Below are positions 7,934-17,000 of a stretch of 64,000 bases of DNA, piece by piece. The position numbers and the translations under genes were made by a program. Positions within the stretch are counted from its first letter, which is position 1. Each line of letters starts with the position of its first letter. The DNA comes from Ectothiorhodospiraceae bacterium BW-2 (GTDB taxonomy: Bacteria > Pseudomonadota > Gammaproteobacteria > Thiohalomonadales > Thiohalomonadaceae), in assembly GCA_008375315.1 (NCBI GenBank), contig CP032507.1, positions 2,789,001-2,853,000 on the forward strand, read 5' to 3'. Under the pieces are notes generated by a model. The model saw only the letters and a list, made by a program, of their open reading frames with translations. It did no database searches and was not told where the DNA came from.

Positions 7934-9163
7934 TTAAAGCGCCTCTTTGTCGCTCCAGATTGCAAATAGTGGATCGGATAGTTCGGTGGTTGCGTAGTGG
8001 GGATCCCCTGCGGGACGACTGAGACCACGCAATGAAAGGGTGTTAATCGGCCCCTGCCAACCGGCACGACGGAAGTAGTCTATCACTAGCCCGGGGCGTT
8101 CAAATTCGTGCATTTCGCTCCAAAGGGCGATCGCTTTGGCCGGAAACCAGCGGTTGGAGAAGGTGACGATAAAGCGCCCGCCCGGTGCTAAAATCTCTCT
8201 CACAGCGCTAAATACCGACACCGGATCGATTAGATACTCGACTGAAGCGCTACAGATGACCGCATCAAAACGACTCTTTGGCAGTGGCACGAGGGGGTGT
8301 TGATTTAAATCGTGTACTAGCCGTTCACTCAGACGAGGATTGGCATCGAGCTCATGTTGGTTCATTCCAACACCGATGACAGCGGCCAATTCGAGTCTTT
8401 GGGGTAGATGCGACTCCCAACTGGCCATCAGATCCACCACTTGGCTTTGGGAGGGGATCAGTTCGGCATAGAGCCGACTGAGCTGCTGGCGGGCGGTGGC
8501 ATCGAGGTGGTGGACTAATCTATCGCGACGGTAGAACTCGCTATCACTACTCTCATCAACCCGTCTGAACGGCTCACCGCTGAGATAGTCGGTCGCAACC
8601 CCAGGATAGGGGAGCTGCATGCCTGGCCCGCGTAACATCTCTAGCAGGACATCGTTACAGCGCCCCCCGTGCTCATTTTGGCCCGGTAAGATGGCGTGAA
8701 TTTGGGGGGTTAGCGACATCTTTGCCTGTGACAGAGGGTGGTTAAAGTCGAAACGGTAGTGGTTATCGCGCTGCTCAATTAAGCGGGTGGGGAACCTATT
8801 TTCGCTATAAATCCCCTCAATGCCGCTAATCATCCCTTGCGGATAGAAGCGACCGACTCGCGGCTCGATAGGTTGACCGTTGGCAAAGCGGCCACTAAAG
8901 TTTTGTGTAGGGATCTGCCTAATGTTATCGCTACTAAAGGGTTCGACTAGCTCACCGGCGTTAAAGAGGTGCGGGGAGCCGATGCCGACCGTTTGACCGA
9001 GAATATCGTCCGCAATCGCAGCCGGTAGCAGATCGAGATCACGCCAGACATTGAATTTTTCAAAGTGGTGTAGCGCTGTGTGGTGGCCGGTCTCATCCTC
9101 CCAACGAGCACTGAAGCTGATATGGGCTAATGAGCGGCTCTGGATCGTGTCGGCTGTACTCAT
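7934..9163 (-). CDS. SAM-dependent methyltransferase domain protein
   Basis: 409 residues. The C-terminal part (about 240-390) is a class I SAM methyltransferase: VVDLMASWESHLP as motif I region, FDAVICSASVEYLIDP as motif IV region, and ILAPGGRFIVTFSNRWFP as the post-motif strand. The N-terminal part (about 20-120) is a separate domain with ADDILGQTVGIGSPHLF, which recalls FKBP/SlyD-like folds but is not certain. The substrate is unknown. AAGGAG precedes the ATG. It heads a two-gene operon with the 78-residue protein and is divergent from the MerR/B12 regulator at 9301. That arrangement makes it a likely target of the regulator. Confidence 0.75.
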   Translation of the reverse strand: MSTADTIQSRSLAHISFSARWEDETGHHTALHHFEKFNVWRDLDLLPAAIADDILGQTVGIGSPHLFNAGELVEPFSSDNIRQIPTQNFSGRFANGQPIEPRVGRFYPQGMISGIEGIYSENRFPTRLIEQRDNHYRFDFNHPLSQAKMSLTPQIHAILPGQNEHGGRCNDVLLEMLRGPGMQLPYPGVATDYLSGEPFRRVDESSDSEFYRRDRLVHHLDATARQQLSRLYAELIPSQSQVVDLMASWESHLPQRLELAAVIGVGMNQHELDANPRLSERLVHDLNQHPLVPLPKSRFDAVICSASVEYLIDPVSVFSAVREILAPGGRFIVTFSNRWFPAKAIALWSEMHEFERPGLVIDYFRRAGWQGPINTLSLRGLSRPAGDPHYATTELSDPLFAIWSDKEAL

Positions 9164-9180
9164 CGGGCTCTCCTTAACAG

Positions 9181-9300
9181 GTAACGGGCCAAAATAAAAA
9201 ATTAAACAATAGTTGTAAAAGAGATTAATAGTTGTACATTATGGGTAACGATTGTCTATTTTGCAACGACAGGATCACAAATTAATAACGGAGGATAGGC
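9181..9300. promoter_or_regulatory. divergent promoter region with a direct repeat
   Basis: The AT-rich gap between the methyltransferase operon and the MerR-type gene contains AATAGTTGTA twice, at 9208-9217 and 9227-9236, a spacing of 19 bases. Two helical turns apart on the same face fits an operator for an oligomeric regulator. A TTGTAC at 9232-9237 is followed 19 bases later by TATTTT, the long spacer used by MerR-type activators, but this reading is tentative. GGAGG at 9290-9294 sets the GTG start at 9301. Confidence 0.45.
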
Positions 9301-10221
9301 GTGGTGAGTGAGAGTGGGCTACTGTTTCCAATCAGGGTATTATCGCAGCGAACCGGAGTCGGGAGTTCGACGCTCAGGGCGTGGGAGCGGCGCTACGGCC
9401 TGCTGCAACCGAAACGAACCCCTAAGGGGCATCGCCTCTACAGTGAGGCCGATGTCGAGTGGGTAAAACAGGTGGTAGCGTCGTTAGAGGGGGGGCTATC
9501 GCTGGCGCTAATTGCGCAGCAGTTACAGCAGCCTGGTGAGTTCTCCCCACAATCGGACGCCTCTACCCAACTCGTTGCCACCCCCGTTTGGGACGACTAT
9601 CAGCGACAGATGCGCCAAGCTGTCGCTCAGTTTGCCGTCGAGCGGCTCGATGCGCTATTTAACGAAGCGACAGCGCTCTACCCCCTAGAGATGGTGATCC
9701 AGCAGCTAATTGAGCCAATATTGTCTCAGTTAGGGCAGCAGTGGCAGCGACGACAACGAGAGAGGGAGGTGGCCGAAGAGCACCTCTTTAGTAGCTGGCT
9801 ACGGGGACGGATTAGCGCCCGTTTTCACCATGCATATACTCAAGCCTCTGGCCCACGAGTGGTTGCCGCCTGTGTGGCGGGCTGTTTTCACGAAACCGGC
9901 CTGCTGTTATTTAGCCTAATGCTGCTCCATCGCGGCTATCGGGTGATCTATTTAGGCGCCGATCTGCCACTACACTCGCTACCACTACTGAGCCAACAGA
10001 GCGGCGCGAAAGCGGTGGTACTCTCGGTACAGACCCAGATGAACCCTGAAGTGAACGGAGAGTTAATGGCGCTACTGCCGCAACTCTCGATTCCGATTAT
10101 GGTCGGCGGTGAGTCTTCCCAGTTCGATTGGTCGAGCGCTGAACAGCAGGGGGTGGTTGTGCTAGGCTGTGATCTACAGGTCGCCCTGCGGCTATTTTGT
10201 CATCGGATCGGGCTGCGTTAA
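9301..10221 (+). CDS. MerR-type regulator with B12-binding-like domain (CarH/LitR-like)
   Basis: 306 residues. The N-terminal MerR helix-turn-helix and wing are clear (IRVLSQRTGVGSSTLRAWER, then GHRLYSEADVEWV, residues 11-56). Residues 100-180 form a helical bundle, and about 187-306 a cobalamin-binding Rossmann-like domain. H197 in CFHETG corresponds to the lower-axial histidine of the xHxxG B12 motif. An EH pair at 160-161 follows W148, close to the Wx9EH motif of the photoreceptor CarH but with two extra residues. Known CarH/LitR proteins bind adenosylcobalamin and repress carotenoid or photolyase genes in the dark. Light sensing here is inferred. The GTG start is set by GGAGG 6 bases away. 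Its 3' end overlaps tesA by 30 bases, convergently. Confidence 0.82.
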   Translation: MVSESGLLFPIRVLSQRTGVGSSTLRAWERRYGLLQPKRTPKGHRLYSEADVEWVKQVVASLEGGLSLALIAQQLQQPGEFSPQSDASTQLVATPVWDDYQRQMRQAVAQFAVERLDALFNEATALYPLEMVIQQLIEPILSQLGQQWQRRQREREVAEEHLFSSWLRGRISARFHHAYTQASGPRVVAACVAGCFHETGLLLFSLMLLHRGYRVIYLGADLPLHSLPLLSQQSGAKAVVLSVQTQMNPEVNGELMALLPQLSIPIMVGGESSQFDWSSAEQQGVVVLGCDLQVALRLFCHRIGLR

Positions 10222-10872
10222 GCGCTGTAGCAGCGGGGTGATATTTTGCAAAATCAGCGCCTGTGCAGCGGCGTTTGGGTGCAGTCCGTCGGCCTGCATG
10301 AGGCTATCCTCTAGCGCGATCCCCTCTAACATAAAGGGGAGTAGCGGTAGCTGATGCTGCTGTGCTAACTCTGAGTAGATATGACGAAACTGCTCTGTAT
10401 AGCGACGGCCATAGTTAGGCGGTATTTGAATGCCGATTAATCCGACCCGGACATCGGCTGCTTGAGCTAAGATAATCATTTGGTTTAAATTGTGCTTCAT
10501 GGCCTTTAAGGAGAGGCCTCGTAGGCCATCGTTAGCGCCGAGCTCTAGTAGCAGGTAGTCGGGCTGCTCTCTTTTTAGTAGCTGCGGTAGCCGATTTAGC
10601 CCGCCAGCGGTGGTTTCGCCACTGATACTGGCGTTAATAACCGTCATCTGGGGATAGCGCTGCTGTAACAGCGTCACCCACCCCTGTTGTGGCTTGAGGC
10701 CGTAGGCGGCACTGAGGCTATCGCCGAGTACTAGGAGCGTGGTGCTATTTGAAGCGCTACTAAAGAGCCCAATGATAAGGAGCAGAGTCGGCGCTAAAAC
10801 AGAGCGCAGTGGTGAGTAGCGGCTAAGTAGCCATTGAATGAATTGAACGGGGTAGTGTGTGAGTAGTTCCAT
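10192..10872 (-). CDS. tesA: periplasmic lysophospholipase/arylesterase (TesA family)
   Basis: 226 residues from the ATG at 10872. An upstream in-frame ATG at 10956 would run far into the divergent ybbA gene and is unlikely. After an N-terminal hydrophobic export signal, the SGNH hydrolase blocks appear in order: LVLGDSLSAAYG (block I Ser), SGETTAGG (block II Gly), ELGANDGLRG (block III Asn) and DGLHPN (block V Asp and His). TesA hydrolyses acyl-CoA, lysophospholipids and aryl esters in the periplasm. Divergence from ybbA-ybbP matches the E. coli order. The two start codons overlap by 14 bases, so the promoters must lie within each other's coding region. Confidence 0.92.
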   Translation of the reverse strand: MELLTHYPVQFIQWLLSRYSPLRSVLAPTLLLIIGLFSSASNSTTLLVLGDSLSAAYGLKPQQGWVTLLQQRYPQMTVINASISGETTAGGLNRLPQLLKREQPDYLLLELGANDGLRGLSLKAMKHNLNQMIILAQAADVRVGLIGIQIPPNYGRRYTEQFRHIYSELAQQHQLPLLPFMLEGIALEDSLMQADGLHPNAAAQALILQNITPLLQRLTQPDPMTK

Positions 10873-11539
10873 TATAGAGGCATCCGCAGTGAGTAAACGG
10901 GTGGCCACAGTGGCCGGTGAGTTGACGATATTGCACCGAATCGATCTACAGGTCAAACCGGCAGAGAGTGTCGCGATTGTCGGTGCCTCCGGTTCGGGAA
11001 AATCAACGCTGTTGGGGCTGCTAGCGGGTCTCGATGGGGTGAGTGAGGGGGAGATATGGCTTAACGGTGAACCCTTCTCTGCACTCGATGAGGATGGCCG
11101 GGCGGCAGTACGGGCTGAGTCGCTAGGATTTGTCTTTCAATCCTTTCAACTACTTTCGGGGCTGACGGCGCTAGAAAATGTGATGTTACCGCTAGAGTTA
11201 AAAGGCGAAGCTGAGGCTAAGACCGAAGCGGTTCACTGGTTAGAGCGGGTTGGACTGGCGTCGCGACTGAGCCACTATCCGAGTCAGCTCTCGGGGGGGG
11301 AGCAGCAGCGGGTAGCGATTGCCCGCGCCTTTGCCAATCGCCCTAAACTGCTTCTAGCCGATGAGCCGACCGGTAATCTCGACAGCGACACGGGGGCTAA
11401 AGTGATCGAGTTGCTCTTTGAGCTAAATCGTCAACAGCAGACCACGCTAATTTTGGTGACCCACGATGCCGTCCTAGCCGAACGGTGCCAACGACGGGTG
11501 ACGATGGTGCAGGGGTGTTTGAGTGAGGAGGGGGTATGA
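10859..11539 (+). CDS. ybbA: ABC transporter ATP-binding protein YbbA
   Basis: 226 residues from GTG 10859. Walker [10 protein letters not shown] (about residue 42), Q-loop [15 protein letters not shown] signature [15 protein letters not shown] and Walker [15 protein letters not shown] are complete. It belongs to the LolD/MacB-type ATPases that drive FtsX-like permeases rather than classical transport. The gene is joined to ybbP by an ATGA overlap, so the two make one complex. The overlap of its start with tesA is unusual but fits the N-terminal length of E. coli YbbA. Confidence 0.93.
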   Translation: MSSSIIEASAVSKRVATVAGELTILHRIDLQVKPAESVAIVGASGSGKSTLLGLLAGLDGVSEGEIWLNGEPFSALDEDGRAAVRAESLGFVFQSFQLLSGLTALENVMLPLELKGEAEAKTEAVHWLERVGLASRLSHYPSQLSGGEQQRVAIARAFANRPKLLLADEPTGNLDSDTGAKVIELLFELNRQQQTTLILVTHDAVLAERCQRRVTMVQGCLSEEGV

Positions 11540-14046
11540 TGGCGTCACTGGCGCAGTCGTTTCGGCTCTCGCTTAGGCTGCTGCTACGGCAGTGGCGCGC
11601 CGGTGAGCTACGGCTACTACTGCTGGCGGTAGGGATTGCTGTGGCCACTACCGGCGCGATTAGCCAGTTAACTGATCGCTTACAACGCTCGATGGGAACC
11701 CAGTCTGCCGAGCTACTCGGTGCCGATCTGCTACTGCGCTCCCAACGCCCTATCTCTGAGGCGTGGCTAGCGCAAGCAGCACAGCAGGGGGTGGCGACTA
11801 ACCGAGTGCTGGAGCTCCCCTCAATGGCGATTGCGGGCGATAAGATGCGGCTAGTTAGCCTCAAGGGAGTGACGCAAGACTACCCCCTACGAGGCGGCAT
11901 ACGCCTACAGCAGCAGCGCAACGGCGTCGAAAAGCTAGTTCGGGGTGCCCCTAAGCGCGGTGAGGTATGGGTCACCCCGGTACTGCTCGACTACCTAGCC
12001 TTAGAGGTTGGCGATCTGCTAGAGCTAGGCGATAGCCAGTTTACCATCACCGCACTCATCGCCTTTGAACCGGCCAGCTCAGGGGGGTTTGCCGGGTTTG
12101 CGCCACGGATTGTGATCAATCAGCAGGATCTGATTGGTGCCGGGCTTTTAATCGAGGGCAGCAGGGTGAGTTATACCACGCTGTTTGCCGCCGATGGGGC
12201 CACAATCGCCGCCTATCAACTGTGGCTAACGCCGCAGCTTAATCCCTCGCAACGGCTCATCGGTCTCAATGAGGGGCAGCCTCAGGTGGCGCGAACTATC
12301 GAGCGGGCCGAGAGCTATCTCAATATTGCCGCACTCATGGCGCTGCTCATGGCGGGGGTGGCGATTGCGCTCGCGGCACGGCGCTATAGCGAACGACACT
12401 TCGATACCGTCGCGGTACTACGAGCGCTGGGGGTGAAACAGCGGCCGATGATGCAGCTATTTTTCATCCAACTCCTACTGATCGGAGGGGTAGCCGCCCT
12501 GTTCGGATCCCTACTCGGTTATGGCGCTCAGACGCTGATGCTGATGATTTTGGGCGAGCTCACCCCCGCGTTGGCTCCGGCTCGTTGGCAGCCGCTGCTT
12601 CTGGGGGGATTGGGAGGGGTGGTGATTCTACTCGGCTTCTCACTACCTGCCCTATTGCGCTTAGGTCAGGTACCGGCGATGCGGGTACTACGGCGAGAGT
12701 TAACCCCGCTACCGATCTCAGGTTGGCTGGTCTATGGGGGAGGGGGGGTGCTCATTACGCTGCTAATGTGGTTCCACACAGCCGATCTGTCGTTAACCAT
12801 CGTCATGGTGACGCTGACCCTGCTACTGCTGCTGCTCTTTGCGCTGCTCAGTGAGCGACTACTATGGCTAGCGCAAAAATGGCTACCACAGCGAGGGGGA
12901 GTTTGGCGGCTCGGTATGGCCTCTTTATGGCGTAACCGGCTACTAACGGTCGCCCAAATTGTCGCCTTCGGTCTTATTCTGGTAGCGGTGACGGTGATTA
13001 GCCTATTGCGGGGGGAGCTGTTACAGCAGTGGCAGCAGCAGCTACCGCAGCAGGCACCGAACCACTTTGTGATTAATATTCAACCGCATCAGCGCGAGGC
13101 TTTAGTGGAGAGCTTTCAGAGCGCAAAGCTCCCCTCGCCACGGCTCTATCAAGTGGTACGAGGGCGGTTAACCCATATTAACGGCCAACTCGCTAGTGGA
13201 CAGCTACATGACGGGGAGCTACGACACAACTCTCTTAGGCGAGAGCTGAATATAACCGAGTCGGCTGAGTTGCCTGACGATAATGGGGTGATTGCCGGAC
13301 AGTGGTGGGCTGATCGTGGCGATCACGGTCACGAAAAATGGATCTCAATTGAAGCAGAGATGGCGCAAGAGCTGGGGCTGAGATTGGGAGATAGCTTACG
13401 GTTCGATGTTGCCTCGGTGAGTCTTGAGGCCGTGATTGCTAACATTCGTAGCGTAAAATGGGATAACTTGCAGCCTAACTTCTACATTATCTTCTCCCCC
13501 GAGAGTTTAACCGGCCTACCCGCGACCTATATGGCCAGCTTTTGGCTACCCGATTCGATGGGGCGGTTTAAGTCGCAGCTCTTAGAGACGATGCCCAACC
13601 TTACCCTAATTAATGTCGATCAGGTACTCGGGCAGGTGCGGGCGATTATCACCCGCCTGACAGCGGCGATTGAGGTGGTGCTGCTGCTTATCTTTATCGC
13701 AGCCATGGTGGTGCTGTTTGCGGCGCTACAATCGACTATGGATGAGCGACAACGCCAAGGGGCGATTATGCGAACACTAGGGATTGATCGCTGTCGGCTG
13801 CGGCAGATTATCTCTACTGAATATATGGTGCTAGGGGCGCTAGCGGGGCTATTTGCCGCTATTGGGGGGATTCTGTTTACCGTCACCGTGCAGACACAGC
13901 TCCTACAGCTCGATTTTAACCCCCCATGGTTGCTGCTGCCGCTGTTGATGCTCTTGGGAGCGGGGGTGATTGGCTTGGCCGGATGGTTGGGCAACCGGCG
14001 GGTGGTTAACTTAAGTCCGTTGCAGATATTGCGCCAGCTAGGGTGA
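11536..14046 (+). CDS. ybbP: FtsX-like permease YbbP
   Basis: 836 residues with an N-terminal membrane segment, a large periplasmic domain, three further segments (about 255-400), a central pair (about 410-490), a second periplasmic domain, and a C-terminal FtsX unit of three segments (about 710-830). This ten-segment MacB/FtsX layout is that of YbbP, the partner of YbbA. The complex is thought to act on envelope lipids or hydrophobic compounds, with TesA as a functional neighbour; the substrate is unknown. The start overlaps the ybbA stop by four bases. It ends just before a short inverted repeat shared with the convergent helicase gene. Confidence 0.92.
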   Translation: MMASLAQSFRLSLRLLLRQWRAGELRLLLLAVGIAVATTGAISQLTDRLQRSMGTQSAELLGADLLLRSQRPISEAWLAQAAQQGVATNRVLELPSMAIAGDKMRLVSLKGVTQDYPLRGGIRLQQQRNGVEKLVRGAPKRGEVWVTPVLLDYLALEVGDLLELGDSQFTITALIAFEPASSGGFAGFAPRIVINQQDLIGAGLLIEGSRVSYTTLFAADGATIAAYQLWLTPQLNPSQRLIGLNEGQPQVARTIERAESYLNIAALMALLMAGVAIALAARRYSERHFDTVAVLRALGVKQRPMMQLFFIQLLLIGGVAALFGSLLGYGAQTLMLMILGELTPALAPARWQPLLLGGLGGVVILLGFSLPALLRLGQVPAMRVLRRELTPLPISGWLVYGGGGVLITLLMWFHTADLSLTIVMVTLTLLLLLLFALLSERLLWLAQKWLPQRGGVWRLGMASLWRNRLLTVAQIVAFGLILVAVTVISLLRGELLQQWQQQLPQQAPNHFVINIQPHQREALVESFQSAKLPSPRLYQVVRGRLTHINGQLASGQLHDGELRHNSLRRELNITESAELPDDNGVIAGQWWADRGDHGHEKWISIEAEMAQELGLRLGDSLRFDVASVSLEAVIANIRSVKWDNLQPNFYIIFSPESLTGLPATYMASFWLPDSMGRFKSQLLETMPNLTLINVDQVLGQVRAIITRLTAAIEVVLLLIFIAAMVVLFAALQSTMDERQRQGAIMRTLGIDRCRLRQIISTEYMVLGALAGLFAAIGGILFTVTVQTQLLQLDFNPPWLLLPLLMLLGAGVIGLAGWLGNRRVVNLSPLQILRQLG

Positions 14047-14075
14047 GCGTTAGCCTAGACTAGCGCTACTCTTTC
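14046..14075. terminator. possible bidirectional terminator between ybbP and the SNF2 gene
   Basis: AGCGTTAG (14046-14053) and CTAGCGCT (14060-14067) can pair at 7 of 8 positions around a 6-base loop and are followed by ACTCTTT. It sits in the 19-base gap between two convergent genes. The T-tract is weak. Confidence 0.4.
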
Positions 14076-17000
14076 ATTAACTGTAGCAGCTCATCTGGAG
14101 AGACACGGCTACCCATATCGCCCCCTTCAATCAGATTGGAGGCCAAATCGCGCTTGCTTTGGTGCAGCTTGACGATCTTCTCCTCAATCGTCCCCTTAAC
14201 GACCAGGCGATAGATAGTCACTGGCCGCTTCTGGCCGATGCGGTGGGCTCTGTCGGAGGCCTGATCTTCAACCGCGGGGTTCCACCAAGGATCCATGTGG
14301 ATGACATAGTCGGCCGCAGTGAGATTGAGACCGACACCCCCCGCTTTTAGGCTAATGAGAAAGAGCTCCCCTTCGCCGGCCTGAAAGGCGGCAATACGAT
14401 CCTTTCGCACTTTAGGAGCGGTGGAGCCATCGAGATATTGATAGCGGATATGACGCTCATCCAGATAGTGGCGAATGATGGCTAGATGATCGACAAATTG
14501 GCTAAAAACCAGCGCTTTATGGTGGTTTTCGAGCAGCTCCTCCAAAATGTCACCAAAGGCGCGTAGTTTAGGGCTGCCGAGAGGCGAGTTGGGGATGACC
14601 AGTTTAGGGTTACAGACGGCGCGACGCAGACGGGTAATTTGGGCCAAAATCTCTAACTGATGATGCCCCTCACCCGTGGCGGAGATCTGCTCTAACTGCT
14701 CGACCGCATTGCGTCGTAGCGCCTCATAGAAGGCGACCTCATCGGGCTCCATCTCGACCAATTGGGTAATTTCGGTGCGGGAGGGCAGCTCTTGTAACAC
14801 CTCGGTTTTGGTGCGACGCAACATAAAAGGCTGTAGCAGCCGTCTTAAATTTTGGCGGGCAAGGGGGTCATTATCGCGCTCAATCGGGCCGGCAAAGCGC
14901 TGGTTAAAGCGCTCTTTAGAGCCGAGCAGACCGGGGTTAATAAACCGAAACAGATTCCATAGCTCCCCTAAGTGGTTTTCGACCGGCGTGCCGGTGGTAA
15001 TCAGACGAAACTCCGCTTGCAGCGCCATTGCCGCTTTAGATCGTTTAGTAGCACTATTTTTAATCGCCTGCGCCTCATCGAGAATAGCGGTGTGGAACAC
15101 TATCTCAGCTAAGGCCTTCCCCTCCTGTTGTAGCAGACCGTAGCTGACGATGAGCAGATCAAACGGCCCTAGCGAGCGTAACATCTCAGCGCGATCACTG
15201 GCCTGACTGTAGAGTTTGACATTGAGCGTTGGGGCAAATTTGGTCGCCTCATCGACCCAGTTATAGCAGACCGAGGTGGGGGCAACCACCAGTGCCGGCC
15301 CCTCTTTAGCGCGATGGAGTAACAGAGTTAACCCCTGTAGGGTCTTACCTAGCCCCATATCATCGGCTAGACAGCCGCCTACCCCCCAGTAGGCGAGACG
15401 GGCGAGCCAGATAAAGCCCTCTCGCTGGTAGTCACGCAGCTGCGCTTGCAAAGTGGAGGGGATCTCGGGGGTGTACTCCTCCAGCGTCTGCATCCTTTCA
15501 ACGGTGTCGTGCCACTTTTGAGTCGCCTTGAGACTTTCAGCCTCATTGACTAGCTGCTGTAACATCCCGGCGGCGAGGGGGTGAACGAGGCGACCCTGTT
15601 TATGGGCGTCTGAAATCGACTCTAGCTCCTTTAATTGGCGTCGAAACTGCTCGGTGAGTGCTAGATAGTCGCCCTCTTTAAGCCGTAAAAAGCGGCTATT
15701 AGGGTGCTGTTGCAGTAGCTCCATTAGCTGCTGCATCGAGAGGACACTCTGCTCATCGAGCCGTAATTCACCATCGACGGCGAACCAGTTCTGCTGCTGC
15801 CGTATTGCCATCGAAAAGTGGCCACCGCCAACACGACGACGAATACGGTACTTCTCCCCTTCAGGCCAAGAGATAACGATATTATCGCTATCGATAGTGT
15901 GTAGCTGCTCTAGCAGCGTCAGCGCCTGCTCCGGTTCGATAAACTCCCAACTCCAGTGATTATGATCGTACTGCTGTAGCAGGGGTAGCTGCTGCTCAAT
16001 CAGTGCCTTAGCCTGCTGCTGTTCGATATCGGGCTGTCGTAGCGCCTCTAACTGTTCGCCATCAATCTCGGTCACCACTGAGCGTTGACCGCTACCGGGG
16101 GCAAAGAGGGGGCCTCTGTCGCCAAAGGGGCGGATATTGATATCGAGTCGTACCCCCCCCTCGAAGGGCCGTAGCACTAAATGGAGCCGAGGATCGGCCT
16201 CCACCTGACGGGCAGCGCCACCGCCGCCGATATCGGAGTGGATGGTGACGAGAGTGGCGACCGAGTCGATAACGGGCCGAATCTGCGCCTCTAGTGCTAG
16301 CGGCAGCACCATCTTCTGGCCGATAATTTGGTAGAACCGCTTTAGCTGTGGCTTCAAAATAATCACCTTTAGCTGCGACTCTCCGCGCCAGAACTGAAAA
16401 ATTGTCTCCTGTTCGAGAGCCTCATGCTGTGTGGTTGCGGTAATATCGGGCTCCAATCTTAGCTCCAGATGGGTGTCGCTGCGGTGGATATAGAGCTCTG
16501 GCTGGGCTACCTCTAGCTCTAGCGGTACCATCTCCCCGCCACTAGAGCCGTGGCTATTGCCCCGCTCATGGTAGAGATTGGGGTGGCGTGCTAGTAGTGG
16601 CAGCGCCCGCTCATAGTCGAATAGGTAAGAGGTTTCGCGATAGTAACCCCACCCCTCCACCTTCTCCTCAATGGTACGGCAGATCTCGTGGTCGAGTTCG
16701 GTGACATAGGGGAGCTGGTTCCTCTCCTCAAGGAGCCGTTTGGTGGCAATTTTACGCCCTTTGCTCCATTGACCGTTCTTATTCAACCGCTGCTCTTTAG
16801 CGTAGATTAACGCTAGTTTGCCGACAACGATCCAGGCCAATCGCTGGGCTTGAGGCGCCGGCGTCGCACCTCTATTGGCTGCCGTGTTGAGTGGGATGGC
16901 AAAATCGAGTAGCTGGTTGAAGGCTAACTGCCACGCCTCGATCGGTTTGACCCACTGCACAATCGTTTTACTCTGACTATCGAACGAGTTATCGTCCGCA

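Noticed and set aside
10873-10956. N-terminal extension of tesA to the ATG at 10956
   Set aside because: It lies inside ybbA coding sequence and lacks signal-peptide character; the ATG at 10872 gives the normal family length.
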